DNA of 64,000 bases from Anas platyrhynchos. Lineage: Eukaryota; Chordata; Aves; Anseriformes; Anatidae. The stretch spans positions 143,738,001 to 143,802,000 of the forward strand of contig NC_092588.1 in the NCBI RefSeq assembly GCF_047663525.1, given 5' to 3'. Positions 49,781 to 63,661 of the stretch are shown here, piece by piece (the stretch's first letter is position 1; each line of letters starts with the position of its first letter). The notes beneath the pieces are model-generated. The model saw only the letters and a list, made by a program, of their open reading frames with translations. It was not told where the DNA came from and did not search any database. Position numbers and translations under genes: made by a program.

Positions 49781-52700
49781 AGCCTGTAGGTAGGAAAATT
49801 CCCTAATGTAAATAGTTAACTCTTGCACTCGTTGAGGTCCTTGCCTTTCTTCATCCAGCCTAGTAGGTTACCTATTTGAGAGGGAATTGCCTTGCTGCAG
49901 CCTGGCCAGCTTCTCAGAAGGTTGTTACCCACCTACAAATAACCTCATTCTCATCATTTCCAGTGAAACAAAGCCATCTAAAATTTAATTAAAACTAAAG
50001 CAAAAACAGAAATTGATTTTTACCCTGTATGTTGTAGCCCTTTGTATATGTTTCAGAAAAATGTTTTCAGGTTTATCCACGGTTGGCTAGCCAACAAACT
50101 GATCGTCTGCCCGAAGCGTGGAGGTTATGAGTTTGCACGAAGATGGGGAAAAGCAGGAGTAGTGCACACCTCTGTGCTGCAGTTTCTCAAGAGCCTGAAG
50201 CAGGGAGGTCTGCTCTCCTTCAGATGCCTTACCCAGCAGTGCGGTGGGAGGAGAGGAGCCCTTGCCAGGAATGATAAGGCCTCCAGGTGGTGATCATGGT
50301 AAACACGCTGGGAGAATCTCAGCCCTGCTTTCCCAGGCGTTAGGTGAGGCAAGCAGGGATGTACTCGTGTCGCTTGTACGGCTGGGAGCTTGGTGCCTCT
50401 AGCAGCTAAATGACATGCAGAGCAATCCAACTGCGGCTCTTCCAATGCTGCTGGCGCTCTGGCTTATGGTACTTGCTTCTGTTTGCAAAACAGAATTTGT
50501 CAGCAGAGACAGACTACTTCGCTCTGGAAATGTAAATCTTATCACAGGAGCTTGTTGTGTTGTAGTAAACACACCTAACTTTACTTTCCAACAAAAGCTG
50601 CGTATCTGGTGTCTTTTTTTTTTCTTATTGTTTATTCAATAGGCTGCCTAACAGCAAAGATACCTTCTGAACAGATTTATGCAGAACTGGCAAATTGAGT
50701 GGTAATGGTATTGCTTCCATGAAATTCAGGCTATTGTGTTCCACATACAGCATTCACGACTGTGTTACTGACCAACGAGGCTGCCCTTGGCTACAATGAA
50801 GTACCCTGTAAGATTTCTATGACATTTGAGATTTAACTTGAGACAAGTACCTTAAAACATAAGAACCAAAGTCCATAAATAAACTATAAGCAGTGTTTTA
50901 ATAGCAGAATCGGTTAGCAAGGAACTGAGCAAATCCCTCAGGACTAGACAATCTCTGCCATAATTATGCAGTCCACCAAGTGAGTAAAATTTCCAAAGCT
51001 TAGCTCATAAATAAGACGATGGTTTGTTCTGTGATTTGTGATGGGATTCCTTAAAACAAACAAGGAGACTAAAGGCTCCAGAGGCTACTTAATGTTTTGC
51101 AGATGGGTTGATGGCTGCTACTTAATTGGTTGGAGATGCACTGCAGTTATAAAAATAATGCTTAATAAAGAAGCTCATTATTAGATAGGTGCTGAATTTC
51201 TTTACCGATATAGCTGTTTCCAACAGGTCACCTTTCTCATTTTCTGTCTACCATAACCTGTAAATGTTGAGTCAGGTTTTCACTACTTGCTCTGCTGGAT
51301 TGTGCTAATAAGTTGAACACTTGCTGTGACGTTTCTTGTCCTGCTTTGGTACTATTAATGTGTGTCTGTTCTAATCCCACACATCCTGTCTTATTATTTC
51401 GCCTATGACAGTTGTATCAATAGAAGAATTGGGAAATAAATGACACTTGCACCAGGCTGAGGAAGAAATGCTTCCCAGAACAGGAGAAGACCAATTCTGT
51501 GCCTGTTCCTTCCTACCTCCCTTGTACTGCAGCTTCCTGCAAAACAGAGGCTTGGCCTGGAGCCTCTGAAAACTTTGTTTCTGTAATTGTCTGACTCTGA
51601 ACCTCAGCACCTGAGTGATGGGAGCCACAGGCTTCTCCCAGATAGGTGTTCTGTGAAACAATTCCCTTCCCTAGGGGCAGCATCTAAAAACTTGTTCCAG
51701 ACGGTTACATTTTAACCTCTGTTTTTTCATCCTCACCTCTCTGAGATTGAACAGGTCTGTGAATTTCAGGCGATGAACCAGAAGCTGCAATGTGGTGCCA
51801 TGCCCTCATCCACATGTGCCAGCGTTCCTCTCCGCACCAGCTCTGCTTTTCTGACCTTGCACTGAGTCATTTGTGTGGTCAACATGTAAGGAAGGAATTG
51901 AATTATTTTTATGGTTGCTGGTCTGAAATGAGTCAGCGCAGGGCCGAACAAGTCGTGGAGCAGGGAAGGGACAGGCTCAGCAGCCAGGGAGAGGACGGAG
52001 GATCTGGCAGCCAGCTGAGATTGCTGCGGGGCTACAGGGGCTTCTCCAAGGTCACACGAGCTTCAGCCAGCAAGAAACTGAAACCATCTCTCTCATGTCG
52101 TAGGGTGCTGGCTGCTGATCTGTGACATGCAGTAACTGGTAGAAAGAGGCTTTAGATTGATTTGAATGTGCTGTTTGCTTACAGGTACTGATGTATGGTA
52201 TGAATTAATAGCGGCTTTCTAGCATGTGCCAAAATCCAAATGTACTGGTCGTGTAGATTTCTGCATGTAGGCTGTGTGCATTTGATGAGGAATACAGAGT
52301 TAGCTTCAGGTCGCTTTCCCTTGCAAATGTGGTGGTTGGATAGACAGTGATGTGCCAGCTACAGCCCCTTTGTGTTTTAGGGCTACTGCCTCGATAGCCC
52401 AGGAATGCGTGCATGGTATTACATTGCCAGTTTGGGAAAAAAAAGTCAGCACACAATTGCCTGATATCTCATGCAACCTGCAGCGTGACACTTTATCAGT
52501 TGCCTGATATAACATTTAGCACAGAATATTTCACTAGTCCTGGGCACACAAGTGTCTTACAGGGATACCACAGCTTGAGCAGTGGTCCTTATTTTGATCA
52601 CAGTGCTGAATGTAAGGGTCCAAGGGCAAAGCTTAGGTAATGTGTTGTGGCATCAGTTTCTGTGATTAGTATATTGGAGAGTGTGTCAATATATATTTAC

Positions 52701-53814
52701 TTCTATTTCTGGAAACCAAAAAATGCTTGTGCCAGTTCAAAAAAAAGAAAAAAAGTCTGGATTCTCCAATAATGTCTTTAGCAACCCAACATGCTGTCCG
52801 ATGTTTGTCTAGGAACAAATGCATCATATGTGGATTTTTATGTAGGAGGATTTTTAGCCTGTAATGGTTGGGTGTCGGCCACAAGGTTCATGTGACATGA
52901 CAAATGTGGAACATCTGTGTACTGATGCACACCACTGTTCTAAAAGTCATTCCATCGCCACATGCGTTGAATTAAATACAAGAATTTAGGGCAGAAATAG
53001 TTGGAAGAACACATTCTGTCAAATACAATGGCAAGGATCTGTTGTGCAAGCCATCAGAACTCAATTATGCACTTCTCCATGCACTTCTTGTTCAGGGATC
53101 TGCCTGATGTGCTCGGTGATTTAGCCATTGCCCCCTTTGGACTGGGAGTAGCGGTGCTGTGCTTTCCTGGTCCCTGGCAAAGCATTTGGTGGGTAGAAAT
53201 GGCAGTTCAGCATAAGTGACTTCTTGTTACAGCTCCTTTTCTGAGTGATGTGTTGGCTGTATGGGAGGTAACTAGGTGGCCAAGCTGGCATGGTTGAATT
53301 GGAGGTGAAGTGTGTGGCTTGGACCAGGATCTCTCATATTGAAATATCATCTTATACATAACTCAGCCCAAAATGACCTTACTTGGTGGCCGATATCCTT
53401 GGAAATCCTGAGTCCTACCGTTTTGACTTCGTGCTGTAACTGGGGTATGAGCATTTGGCCGTAAAAGGGCTGGGGCATAGAAAAGCAAAGCGGTTCTTAT
53501 AGGTGAGGTTTGTCCTTGGCAGTTCTGGACCAGTGGCCAGGAATCCCATTTCTTCTGGACTCTTTAGTGGATTGCGTGAAGGGTGCTGTGCTTCATTACA
53601 GTTTGTGTACTTGGTGTTAGGTCTGATGAGAGGCTGCCAGGTAAGACTGCAGGATACAGCACATCCAAACCCAACCTAGGATGGATGCAGGGGGGCTGCT
53701 TTGGGTGCTCTGTTCATTGCTGGGGCAGCAAGGAGCTCCCTGTTGGGTAGAAGGCAAGTGTCGTAGATGCCAACTGTTGTCTTCCTGGTTCCATACATGT
53801 ATTTCAGAAGTAGC

Positions 53815-53841
53815 TTTAAACCTAAGATGTTTAGGTTTAAA
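53815..53841. repeat. Perfect 11-bp inverted repeat, 5-nt loop
   Basis: TTTAAACCTAA (53815-53825) and TTAGGTTTAAA (53831-53841) are exact reverse complements around GATGT. The arms begin and end in TTTAAA. No gene context gives it a role. Confidence 0.85.
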
Positions 53842-53863
53842 CCTATAACTGAATAATTACGTT

Positions 53864-53884
53864 GTTTTTTGTTTGTTTGTTTTT
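53864..53884. repeat. (TTTG)n microsatellite
   Basis: A T run followed by TTTG units, 23 bp right of the hairpin at 53815-53841. Confidence 0.8.
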
Positions 53885-56800
53885 AATGCAAACCTGTTCT
53901 TTTAGGTGTTGTCAGTACAGATAAGGATTTATGGTACTCACAGCTAAAAACCAGCCTTAAAAAAAATCAATCTTTACTTTCTAGATTGCCTTCACAGTCT
54001 CGGATAGGGAAACAGAAAGATGAAGGACCTCCTCTAGTTGATCTGAACTTAGTTTCAAACAACTGTCTTGGAGATGATTTCCAAATACTTCCTTCATACA
54101 TTGAAATTGCGACGGCTGTTTTCATGCTGTGCTGCAATCTTTTTGAACTTGATATTTCCTAAGCTTTTAATGTCTTGTTCTAAAGACATTTCAGCGTACA
54201 AGAGCTTGCCCTCTAGAGTGCATGTGAGAGGTTTTGTTCCAACTTAGCCGTGTATGCCTGAATTTCAGAGGCCGTATGTACAGAAATGGGAACACTTGGA
54301 CACTTTGAAAATGTCACTTCTCAGAAGCTGCTTCTGAACGACACCCTGCTTTTACAGGAGTTTGAATTAAATTGAGTATCTCTGGGACTTGTTGTGCAAA
54401 GCCTTCTGGACAGGTGTTTAGGGCTTATACCAGAAATGGTTCAATGGCCCTAAGTAACGTAGGCATCCGTTTTAATTGTCCTGTTCGCAATGCTGTCTTG
54501 AAATTGGCTCCACCTCTATTAATTAGTTTTTATAATAAAACTATAGTTAGCTCATAACAAAATGCTGACATTTCAATTGTTAAAGCTGGTGGGGGAAAAT
54601 GTTTCTGTTAAGGTTTTAAGCTGACAATTTGGAAACTAACAATGTTTTTTTAAAAGCTTTTGGGCAAAACCAACCAGCCGCTCTCCCACCTTGGTCTGCC
54701 TGGGGTGGCTCTGGGTGCTCTGGCTGGTCCTTAGTGAATGAGGACCCACGTGGATTTTTGTATCTTCTGTTCCCAGCAGACTTCTTGTCCTGAGTGTTAG
54801 CTACAGTGAGCACCTGTGAGCCAACAGCTCTTTCCACGTGCTGTCTGAGAGTGTGATACAGAACCTGGGCTGATCTAATCGTGCTTCTCAGGTAGAGAGC
54901 TTGCCAGAGACAAGTGTTTATGTTTGAGATGTTTTTTAATGGAGGTTTGTAAAAGTTTAGTTAGGAAACAATTCTGTACATCCAGAATATTTAGATGTTA
55001 AATTAAGCTGGTGCTCAAAGTACCTAAATACAGTTTTGTTACAAAGTACTTCATGTAAACACAGCACGAGCCTCACATTCCTTAAAAGAATTTAAGTTTT
55101 GTAGCTTCTTTTACCAGTGCTGCAGTTTTCTTAAACAATCGAGAATAATCCTGCTGGCACCATCTGACTGAAGTGTGTTTTATTTCACGGAAACGTCCTT
55201 CAGAGTGTTGGGAAAATAACTCAATAATGTTTCCTAAGGCTCTGAAGAGACTTCTGATGTTTTGAGTCTTTATTACACTAGAGGTCAGTGTATGACGGCA
55301 GCTTGTGAGATGGTGTAGAGTTTCTTGCAGAATCCTGTTTCATCAAATTTGAAACCAGATTTGACAAGAAACTGTAGCCTACAACTATGGAAAAAACTTC
55401 ACATTAACATGTCTTATGACTTTCTTGGCGAAAGGGCTTTTTTGGGCTTCCTGCTTTTATTTCTCCTTGCTCAAGAAGTATTTGGCATGTATCGATAATA
55501 GTGCTTTAATGTGGTAAGGATAAATGTGCACGCTTGATTGTTCCAACATGCACCTCAAACATTTATGCTGCTTTGTAGTAACGTGACTTTTTGGTTCGGA
55601 TAATATATTTCCATAAGCTGTGTTAGTTTTAGGAGTCATCTGTCACTCTTGCACTGTGTAAACCTACTCCTGGTGTGGTGAGAGAGTTGTATCTGTACCT
55701 ATTATGCTTTGGGTAGCTCTCAGCTGGATAAATGGGTAACTTTGGGGTGAGTGGTTTCACTTTTGGGTGTTGAGGGAAGCAGTCATGCATGTTTCTACCA
55801 CAAGACTTGCAGAGATTGGCTCCTCAGCATGTCTTCCTCAGCAATGCAGAAAAGGGATTCCTTTCAACATCTGGAATGTGCAACAGCAGACTTTCTGAAA
55901 ACATCATAGGCCAGGGGGACTAAGCCAGATGGTCAAGTACAACAGTGTCAAGTAAGGTCAGATGGAAGAGAAATCAGCTGAAGGAGAGTCCTGGTTGGAG
56001 CAGATCCCCGTGTGTGCATAAATGATAATTTAAGTGAGAGGACGGAATGGAAGAAATAACACTAGGGTGGATTTGAGCTCCCGAGTGTCTTTTCTAAGAG
56101 AATTGGGTACAAACAGAAGCCTCTGTGTCCTGTTCTTGCATCGGGTTCTTCCTGAATGACTGGAGAACAAGAAAAAAGGGGCAAGGACCAATGTAGGGGG
56201 TGAGTGCAGACAGCTGAATTTTGCTGTTTTTAAGAGATTTTTCTGTGTGGGAGACCCAGACCCATGAACATCTTTGTGATCTTTCTTTTTGGTGGGGCAG
56301 GGATATAGAGGGGATGCTGTAAAAGCATAACCATCAGTCTGAAAATCTCCTTTGCACTTGGCTGCTGCCTGGTATGTTTTGTTGTGTGCTTCTGAAGCAC
56401 GAAGCAGGATGGCACCTCAGCTCAGACAGTGTGGAGGAGGTGTGAGGCTCTGCTAAAACTGGGCTCCCTCTGAGGATTCCTCGCTTTACAGGAAACTTGC
56501 TGACTCCCCGCCTCTTCCCCGGGTATTTCCAGTCTGGGTTTTCCTACTCCCTGTGAGAAACGAATCTGTACGAAAGCTTTGCGGAATGGTGACTTATCAA
56601 AACAACTTTAAGAAGTTTTATGTGCTCAAACTTAATTGGATTGTGTTTGAAGAGCCTGAGAAGAGGAAGGCTTTGCAGAACAATGTGATACAAGTCGATA
56701 AATAAAACACCCTACAAAATTCTTTCCTTTTCCTGTCCTTTTTGACATCGGAGTGATGAAGAGAAAAAGTTTATCTTGTGAAAACAAACAGCATAAACTC

Positions 56801-56939
56801 CACAAGCCCTTCAAGGTCCTTCTGAGGAATGGAACATGCCTGATTATAAGCAGTTGATTAGGAAATTCTCACTTTTTTAATGAAATAGATCTGCATTTAG
56901 GGCTATCAAGAAAATTTGCTTTATATATTCATATATATA

Positions 56940-57036
56940 TAATCATGGAATGGTTTGGGTTGGAAGGGACCTTAAAGCCCACCCAGTTCCAACCCCCTGC
57001 CATGGGCAGGGACACCTCCCACCAGACCAAGCTCAA
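56940..57036 (-). mobile_element. CR1 LINE 3' end fragment
   Basis: The plus strand reads ATCATGGAATGGTTTGGG and then the complement of the CR1 3' tail: GGGACCTTAAAGCCCACCCA, CCATGGGCAGGGACACCTCC and ACCAGACCAAGCTCA. About 97 bp remain, all 3' untranslated. The close match to the family consensus suggests a fairly young copy. Its 3' end abuts a TATATA-rich run (56925-56940). Confidence 0.9.
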
Positions 57037-59629
57037 TTTGTTCCCGTTCATGAAGTACAGACACACTGAGACATTATTTAAACATGGTATTAAAGGGTGG
57101 CATAAAAGCTGTCATATCTATCATGCAGCCACCCTATAGATAACCCGATGGGTCACCGTAGATCCTTACAGAGCAGGTATAGCTCTGTCTGCTGTGTACA
57201 AAGTGGCAGTTTCCTGATTCGGCTTTTGGGTGATAAGTCCAAGCAAATATTGTTGTTATCTACATCCGGGATAATCTTTGTCTAGAAAAACTGAAAGCTT
57301 GACTCTTTTTCATGGTCAAAAATGTTGCGTCTTTGCAGCTAAGTGGAAGCAGTTACCAACTAGCCCATCTTCCTAAATCCTAATATCCAGCATCCAGATA
57401 ATGAGTTGGTGTCTGTCTTTTCTTCATAATATACAGTCTAACCCCAGGAGACATCAAGTATGTAACAAGGCAGAGTTCTTCAGAAAGGGAAAATGAGTAT
57501 TTGGAGTGCCTTTTCCTGCTTTTGTTCCAAGCTCTCACAATGCAGGAGTTGTCAGATGTGTGGTTCGAGTGACCCGCCAGACACTTCTCAGATGAACTGG
57601 ACAGAGCACAGAAAATCGCAGCCAAGGTCAGGCTTTAAAAGGCTGGAATTCAATTTCCAGCTCTCATATTTTGATTGCAATCTCAAATGCTCATTGATAG
57701 GTGCTCTGTATTTCTTGGGCCTTGTGCTAGCTTCATTGTCTGATTGTGCCAAAACTTCTTGCAAGACTTCTGACGCTAAGAGGGATTCATAAAATATAGT
57801 GACATAGGCAAACATAAAAAATAATAAATAAATAAAAACACCCACCCCAAATCTGTCAAGATAGTTCAGCTCACACTGGGTATTCAAGGTCCCTTTGCAA
57901 GGACAGACTTTATCAGGCCTCAGAGATACAGGCCTTCAAACCTGCAGTGCTGTTTTCTCAGGTTTGTGCCAGTACACAAACGTAGCATTTCCCAAGCAGA
58001 AGAAATAATGAAATACAGCAGGGGAACAGCGGTAGCACAGACTAGGTTTAATACATTCTGTGCATTATAAATGTCATCTTTTCCTACCTCGTGGTGACTT
58101 CCAGGAAACCCTTGAAGTAGTTGACCAAAGCTATTACTGCTTTTCAAACCCTTGGCTTGTCAGCAAGCCTCTGCCATTCGTTCACCTCAGAGGAACATTT
58201 CTCAGAAAGCTGGAGATGGGCAGACAGTAGGTTGTGGTTTACCGTATTCAAGGAACTTTAGATTAGTTTCTTACCTGAAATACAAAAATAAGTGTGGGTA
58301 GGCCATAAAAACTCAATTGGTTAATGTGTGTGAACAGCTGCATGACACTTTGGAGTGGGCTGAATTGTTGTTCCCATAGGCTCTAAGGTAGTCTGTGTCT
58401 AGGGTTTTGTTTGCCTCCTAAACTCAGATTTTTTTCTGAACTCAAGCAGAATTCCTGTTATTCTGTCTTTTCAGTGAATTATTTGTGCTCTGACCTCTTC
58501 TCTAGATGCTGTTCTTAGTGTCTGACATGTTCAGCAGCTGCAGTGGAGGCAGAGCAGAGATCTGGCTGCTCTTAGCAGTTGTTGCTCAGGATATCATGAT
58601 GTCATTTGGTGCCTCCTATTAGATTAAAAAAGGAAGTTTAGTCAAGCAGCTGTGAAAGTGAAAGACCTGAGTGGTATCTTTGCCACCTAAAAATACCACG
58701 CAGGTGAGCTGAACCTCACCCTGCAAAAATAAAAATATGTTTTTTGCAGCTGGTTGTTGCAAAGGGGAGACAATAATCTCTTTAACTGCAGGTACTACTT
58801 CGTGGACTGTTCATATTATATAATATATAATATTATAATATTTCATAGACTATTTTCTGTCTGCATCAGAGCTCTGTTTGCTTCCCTGTGGGAAGAAACA
58901 GCCTCATCAGTGGTAGAGAATACAGCAGCCAGCCTTGAGTCGTTGATTACTGTGGGTTTATGAGTTCAAGGGGTTGGCCTCTCTAAAAGGACAATGTAGT
59001 GCCAGGATAATTAATCGAGGCTGAAACAACCTGAATTGAGCGTTTCATCAACATCTATCACCACACCTGGGCTAGGTCACCCTGTGGGAAGGTGATTTGT
59101 GTTACAGGCAGACCTGGAGATGGTTTATTATGGCTCTTCCAATAGCATCCATTGATGTTTAAAACTGGATTTTGAAGATAGTAGTCTTCTGGGAGATGGT
59201 GTGTTGGTCTTGTCGTCTTCAGTGCTGCATGGCCTTACTGAAAGGTGTAATACAGACTATCTTCTGTGAGGTTGTTAAGTAAAAGCTCAGTTTTTGAATA
59301 GTTAGCTCAAGAGTGTGTTCCATGTTAAAGGCTCTGACTTCAGTAACTGAAGGGTCAGGTTCCTTGGGGTTCCTAAACTAAACTTGCAAAACTTCTCTTT
59401 TCATGTAAATGTAGCTACAGCACATCAATAGGTAGGCTCTGAAAAGTGCTGTTGCTTGTGGTGGCAATCTTGTCCATATGAATGGATGAGGTAGCTGTAT
59501 ACTCCAAACTGCTCTTTTCCATGTAGTCAATTCTTTAGAAATACTAGGCAGTTGCACAAAGTTGTTTTCATACCTTGGGATGTGAATTTGTGGTTCTCAC
59601 CCATACTTTTTTGTGTTTATTTCTTGTAG
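57037..59629. other. Intronic DNA, no supported exon
   Basis: No exon or repeat family was recognised apart from the AT palindrome at 58811-58845. Confidence 0.5.
58811..58845. repeat. AT-only stretch with palindromes
   Basis: A run of TA and AT steps that includes the perfect palindrome AATATTATAATATT (58829-58842). Such sequence melts easily and can extrude a cruciform. Confidence 0.75.
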
Positions 59630-59718
59630 GAGGAGGACTGCCTTTTGGATTGTGAGCCACTTGGACATGGTAATGCAGGTGTACCTTGAGAGTCAGACCT
59701 GGATGACTGGGATTTAAG
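59630..59718 (+). other. Candidate untranslated exon, 89 nt
   Basis: The left border is a good acceptor: TTTTTTGTGTTTATTTCTTG then AG at 59628-59629, with a possible branch site TTCTCAC about 30 nt upstream. The right border is AAG followed by GTGGGT, an acceptable donor (exon ends 59718). All three frames contain a stop, so if real it is a 5' UTR exon or part of a non-coding transcript. It lies 28 kb after the proposed first exon and on the same strand. The evidence is splice-site shape only: many intronic sequences look like this by chance. Confidence 0.3.
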
Positions 59719-62700
59719 GTGGGTGTGTGATGAAGAATGTGTGTAGATCTGAACCATGAACTATTTTTTCTTGTCGTTTTTTTTTTGTTTGTTTGTTATT
59801 CTGGAGTTTGTACAAAACATTTAAAGCAGAATCCATCTATACCTCCTTGTGTATGTGTAGAAGAAATGTAATTCAATGTGAAAGTGACAAGAGATGTTCC
59901 CCAACTTCACCTCAGCATGCCGCGAGAGCCAGCAGGCAGCTGGGGTGGATCCCTTCTTCCAGCCCTTCTGTTGCTCCCTCTTCCAATTGTTGCATTTTAA
60001 AATAAGTAGCCATTCTAATGGCACTTCTTTGAAATGTAACATTTTAATTAATTGCAGGTCTATGGTCTGCCCTCTAAGCTGTACAGTCTTCATTTTTCAG
60101 ATTTTTGAGGATATATTTGCAGCTTAGACTTAATTCAGTTATTTTGGTTCTTGCCTGTTGATGCTTGAATCTCGCCCTACCACGTGTGGCCTTATAGCTC
60201 TGTGTCATTTACTCTGATTCAAATAACTTTCTAGATTCTTCTGTAACGAGTGAGGTTGTCTAGTACACGTTGTCCAGCCTTACAGAGCAGGCTGCAGCTG
60301 TGTGACCTGAGTGTATAGTGTTAGACATCAAAGATCTGCTCTATGAAGGTGACCAGCAGAGCACTTTGATGCCAGCCTCGTTTAGTATCCTTGTCATGCT
60401 CAGAGCTATGCTTTTGACTCCTTCCTGCTTTGTAACGCTGAGGAATTGATTCTTTTTGAGAGGTAAAATTATAAATAGGCCCATGCTGTCACTGTATTTG
60501 GAAACAAATAGTGGGGTGACACAATCAGAGAATCCTTCTCCTCCACCTTCAGCTGTTGTTTCTCCCTTACTGGAGAGAAATATTTCTTCACCTGTAGCAC
60601 CTTCTCTTTCCTTTATAAAGGACAGCTATTCGGGGAACTCGAATAGAACCAACACAGAATATAAATGCAATGCATTTTGTTTGCACATCACCCTCGAAGT
60701 ATAAAGCTATTTGTACAAATGATTTCAAGAACATTTCAACTCCTTCTGTTATTTGAAAGCTCAAAGTACTGTTTAATCCAGCCAGATCTTACACATATAC
60801 TACAGTTGCTTTCCCCACAGAAAGTGGTAAAGCACTTTCCCACACGAACCAAGAACAAAAGGGACCTTTTTAACTTTTATTTTTCTTATTTTTTTTGTGC
60901 ATGTGTGTCTATCAGGTTCTGTCACTCCCATAAAGACAATTCCCACAACTTGTGTAGTGCATGGGATTAATATTGCTCTGAGAATTATGTAGTTTCTGTG
61001 AGTGGTGAGATGTGATTTTTTAGAGATGGTCAGGATCTCACTATTTTGTGTCTGCAAAATAAGGGATAGAAGGTACTTTCCTAGCTTCTGATGGCTCAGG
61101 GAGCGTTCTGTAAAGAGTGGAAGGTTGAATAAGAGCTGTGGTGTTTTTTTTTTTTGGCTTTTTTTTTTTTTTTTTAAGATGTTAAAAACAAGCGGAGGAG
61201 TAGGGACAGTGCTTGCTATCCTCTCACACATGCTAGGCAGCTTGAAAAGTTGGAAGGAGTTGAAGTAGAAAAATGAAACTTGACCAAGATTTGAAAAAAA
61301 AAATTGGTTTGCATGGTCATGAAAAAATGTATTGAATCTTGACAATCCTGAATAAAAGCATTTTTGTAAAGTGTCCTCCAGAAATATTTAGAATGGGCGT
61401 ATTCACATCTGCTATTAGCTGTATGCTTTCCGAAAGTGAGCAGAAGTAGCCTGTTTAAGCACTAATGCCAGGCTGTACCTCACAATCTCTTAGTGACCTA
61501 GATTTTTTTTAATCTTCTTTCTGATTTGAGAATACTTTGAACTTTTGTGATTTACTGCTGCAGAGCAGTAGTATTGGACTTTTTGCAAAAGCCAAGCATA
61601 CAACGAAGATCATCCTCTTGAGAGTGGTTCACTCTGTACAGTGTATGCTAGTATTTTCTTGAAATGTGTGCATTTGGTTACTGGAGCAGTTTCTGGCAGT
61701 GATTATTAATCACGCTCAGTTTGCTTGAGGATGAACGTGTTATTGTTGGGTTAGCTTGGTACCTAGTGCAGGGTGCAGGGTTCTCGCTGGTTGTTTTCTA
61801 CCTTGTTGGTAAGGACTGGTCTTTGGTTATCTTCTACCTAGATCCCCTCATGCTTTGGGACTGCACAGCTTGAAGTGCAATACTCAAAGCTCTGATTTTT
61901 GTTATCATGTTTTGTTGTTGTTTGTCCAGATTGTTGTGAATTTTTAATAAAGATGATGCCAAGTGAAAAAGTATGGGGTAGATAGAGAGTGCAAAAGCAT
62001 CTTCCATACTGCTGCATCCCTCTTCAAATGGATGACTACTGGTAAGGAAGTAAGCTATGCCCTGCATCATTCCCAGAAGTTTAATGTGCATCTCTGCACG
62101 TGGCTTGGGTTGGTGACAAATGAACTTAGCTATTGATTATAGTCAACAAAATAGCATCTTGGCAACTTGAGAGTTGTAAACTTTGGATGAAACCACTAGT
62201 TGATTCTGTTTAACAGCCCTTCTGAAAGCAAAAACCTTGTAGGAAGTTTTTGAGGAGCAGTGTGTCCACCTGATCTCCATTCACTGAAAACTTGTGTTTC
62301 TAGAATCTGAATTGCCCCTACCTCTTTCCAATGCTTTTGTCACAGTGTCCTACTGAAAATGTCAGAAATTTTTGGTTTAAGGAATATTTTGCTTCCCTCA
62401 AACTGCAATGACTCAAGATGTTGGTGTAAAGTCATGTGGAGCAAGAGAAGGTCAAGAAATCTGAGAAGTGATGCTGTAAATATACTGCTTCTGCTAATTT
62501 CTTCGAATGGTGGATTCGAACTTCGTTAGTGCCTTTGCAAACGTTAGCGTATGAGACTTGCAACTGATACCTTTTCTAAAAATGGAGGATGGGAGGCGAG
62601 GAAGCTCTGTTTATTTCAACAAGCACAAGCAACACTTCCAAAATACACCCGTGGCCGTATCGCGGAGTTATGAATCTTAGGTTATCTAGCGGTGACTAAC

Positions 62701-63661
62701 GTGGCGAGATGGCAGCCTAATATGTCCATGCTTTATTTAGCCAAGGTAGTTCTTATCAGAAGATGAAGAACGCCAGCGTTTCATTCACTGTGTGTGTTGA
62801 AGCTCCAGGCACAGATAGCGCGTCTGTCAGCAGTTCGCACTGTGAGATGCAGGCGCTCGCCTCCCAGAGTCACACTGGAAGTTCTTGAGGATTGCATTGG
62901 ACGGAAAGGAACAAATGCCCTCTACCTTCTCTCCCTCCAAGTGCATGCTTTTTAGGCTGTCTTACCGTTTGATTGAAATTAACAAAGGATTGAGATGTCT
63001 TTTGATCAGATAGAGTTTCACTTGCATTGTGGCGAGGTTTTTTTTGACGCTGTATTATCTGACTGGGGTGGTGGTTCACAAATAGCTTGTAGCAGCTTTC
63101 CAAATTCCTTGGGCAGAGCCTAGCTCGTGCCAGCTATTACGTTCAGAAAACCCTTCAGATTTAAAAGACAGAAAAGAAAAAGAGGACTTTCCTCACTGCA
63201 GTTTCACGTGTGGAGTCGAGGTGTGCGGCAGCAGCCCTTTGCCATTCTACCTATTTAAAAATAAAATGGAAGAGTAAATGCTCCCTGGCAAACCACAAGA
63301 TCTTCAGTTTGTGGGTTGTATATAGATGCACTGAAGAGGAGCTGGAGGGTGTAGGCTTTGACACAAGGCACAAGGTGTTACCTCCACGGGCAGGCAGTGC
63401 CTGGCGTTGGGGATGGCTGATGCTAGCCCTCCCCAGCTGGCCACCTCCTCATCGATTCCGAGCACGGGCAATTTCTTGGCCCTGTGACAACACCACCAGC
63501 TGTAGCGTGTGTCTGATAGCGAAACAATGAACGGTTTGTTCTCCCAGAAGTACAAAAAGGGGGCTGGGTTTAAAAAAAAAAATCAGGAAGAATTTCTCTA
63601 TGGCTGATTTTAGGCTCTCACAGCAACTTGAGTGTGCTGAATGAGTGGCTCCCGAACGGAG
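59719..63661. other. Intronic DNA, no supported exon
   Basis: Simple T-rich repeats occur at 59777-59798 (T10 then TTTG units) and 61144-61175. I recognised no transposon, RNA gene or coding exon. CpG frequency rises slightly around 62.65-62.85 kb (for example near GTGGCCGTATCGCGGAG) but stays far short of an island. Confidence 0.5.
61144..61175. repeat. T12-GGC-T17 tract
   Basis: Two T runs separated by GGC. Simple sequence. Confidence 0.85.

Larger units (their letters stand above)
35191..56939. other. Long intronic DNA, no supported exon
   Basis: About 22 kb of moderate-GC sequence without a defensible exon. Simple repeats occur at 38.16, 41.9, 49.76 and 53.86 kb and a hairpin at 53.8 kb, all listed separately. 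The longest open frame outside the CpG island (plus 42877-43698, 273 codons) has no domain I recognise, and other frames there are also open, so I treat it as chance. I saw no tRNA, snRNA or miRNA hairpin that I could defend. Confidence 0.55.

Noticed and set aside
49762..49800. T19 followed by AG as a splice acceptor
   Set aside because: No plausible exon follows; the next GT-type donor is only about ten bases away.
62480..62560. GTTCGAATCCA on the minus strand near 62520, like the T-arm/B box of a tRNA
   Set aside because: No A box, acceptor stem or anticodon arm can be folded around it at the right distance.
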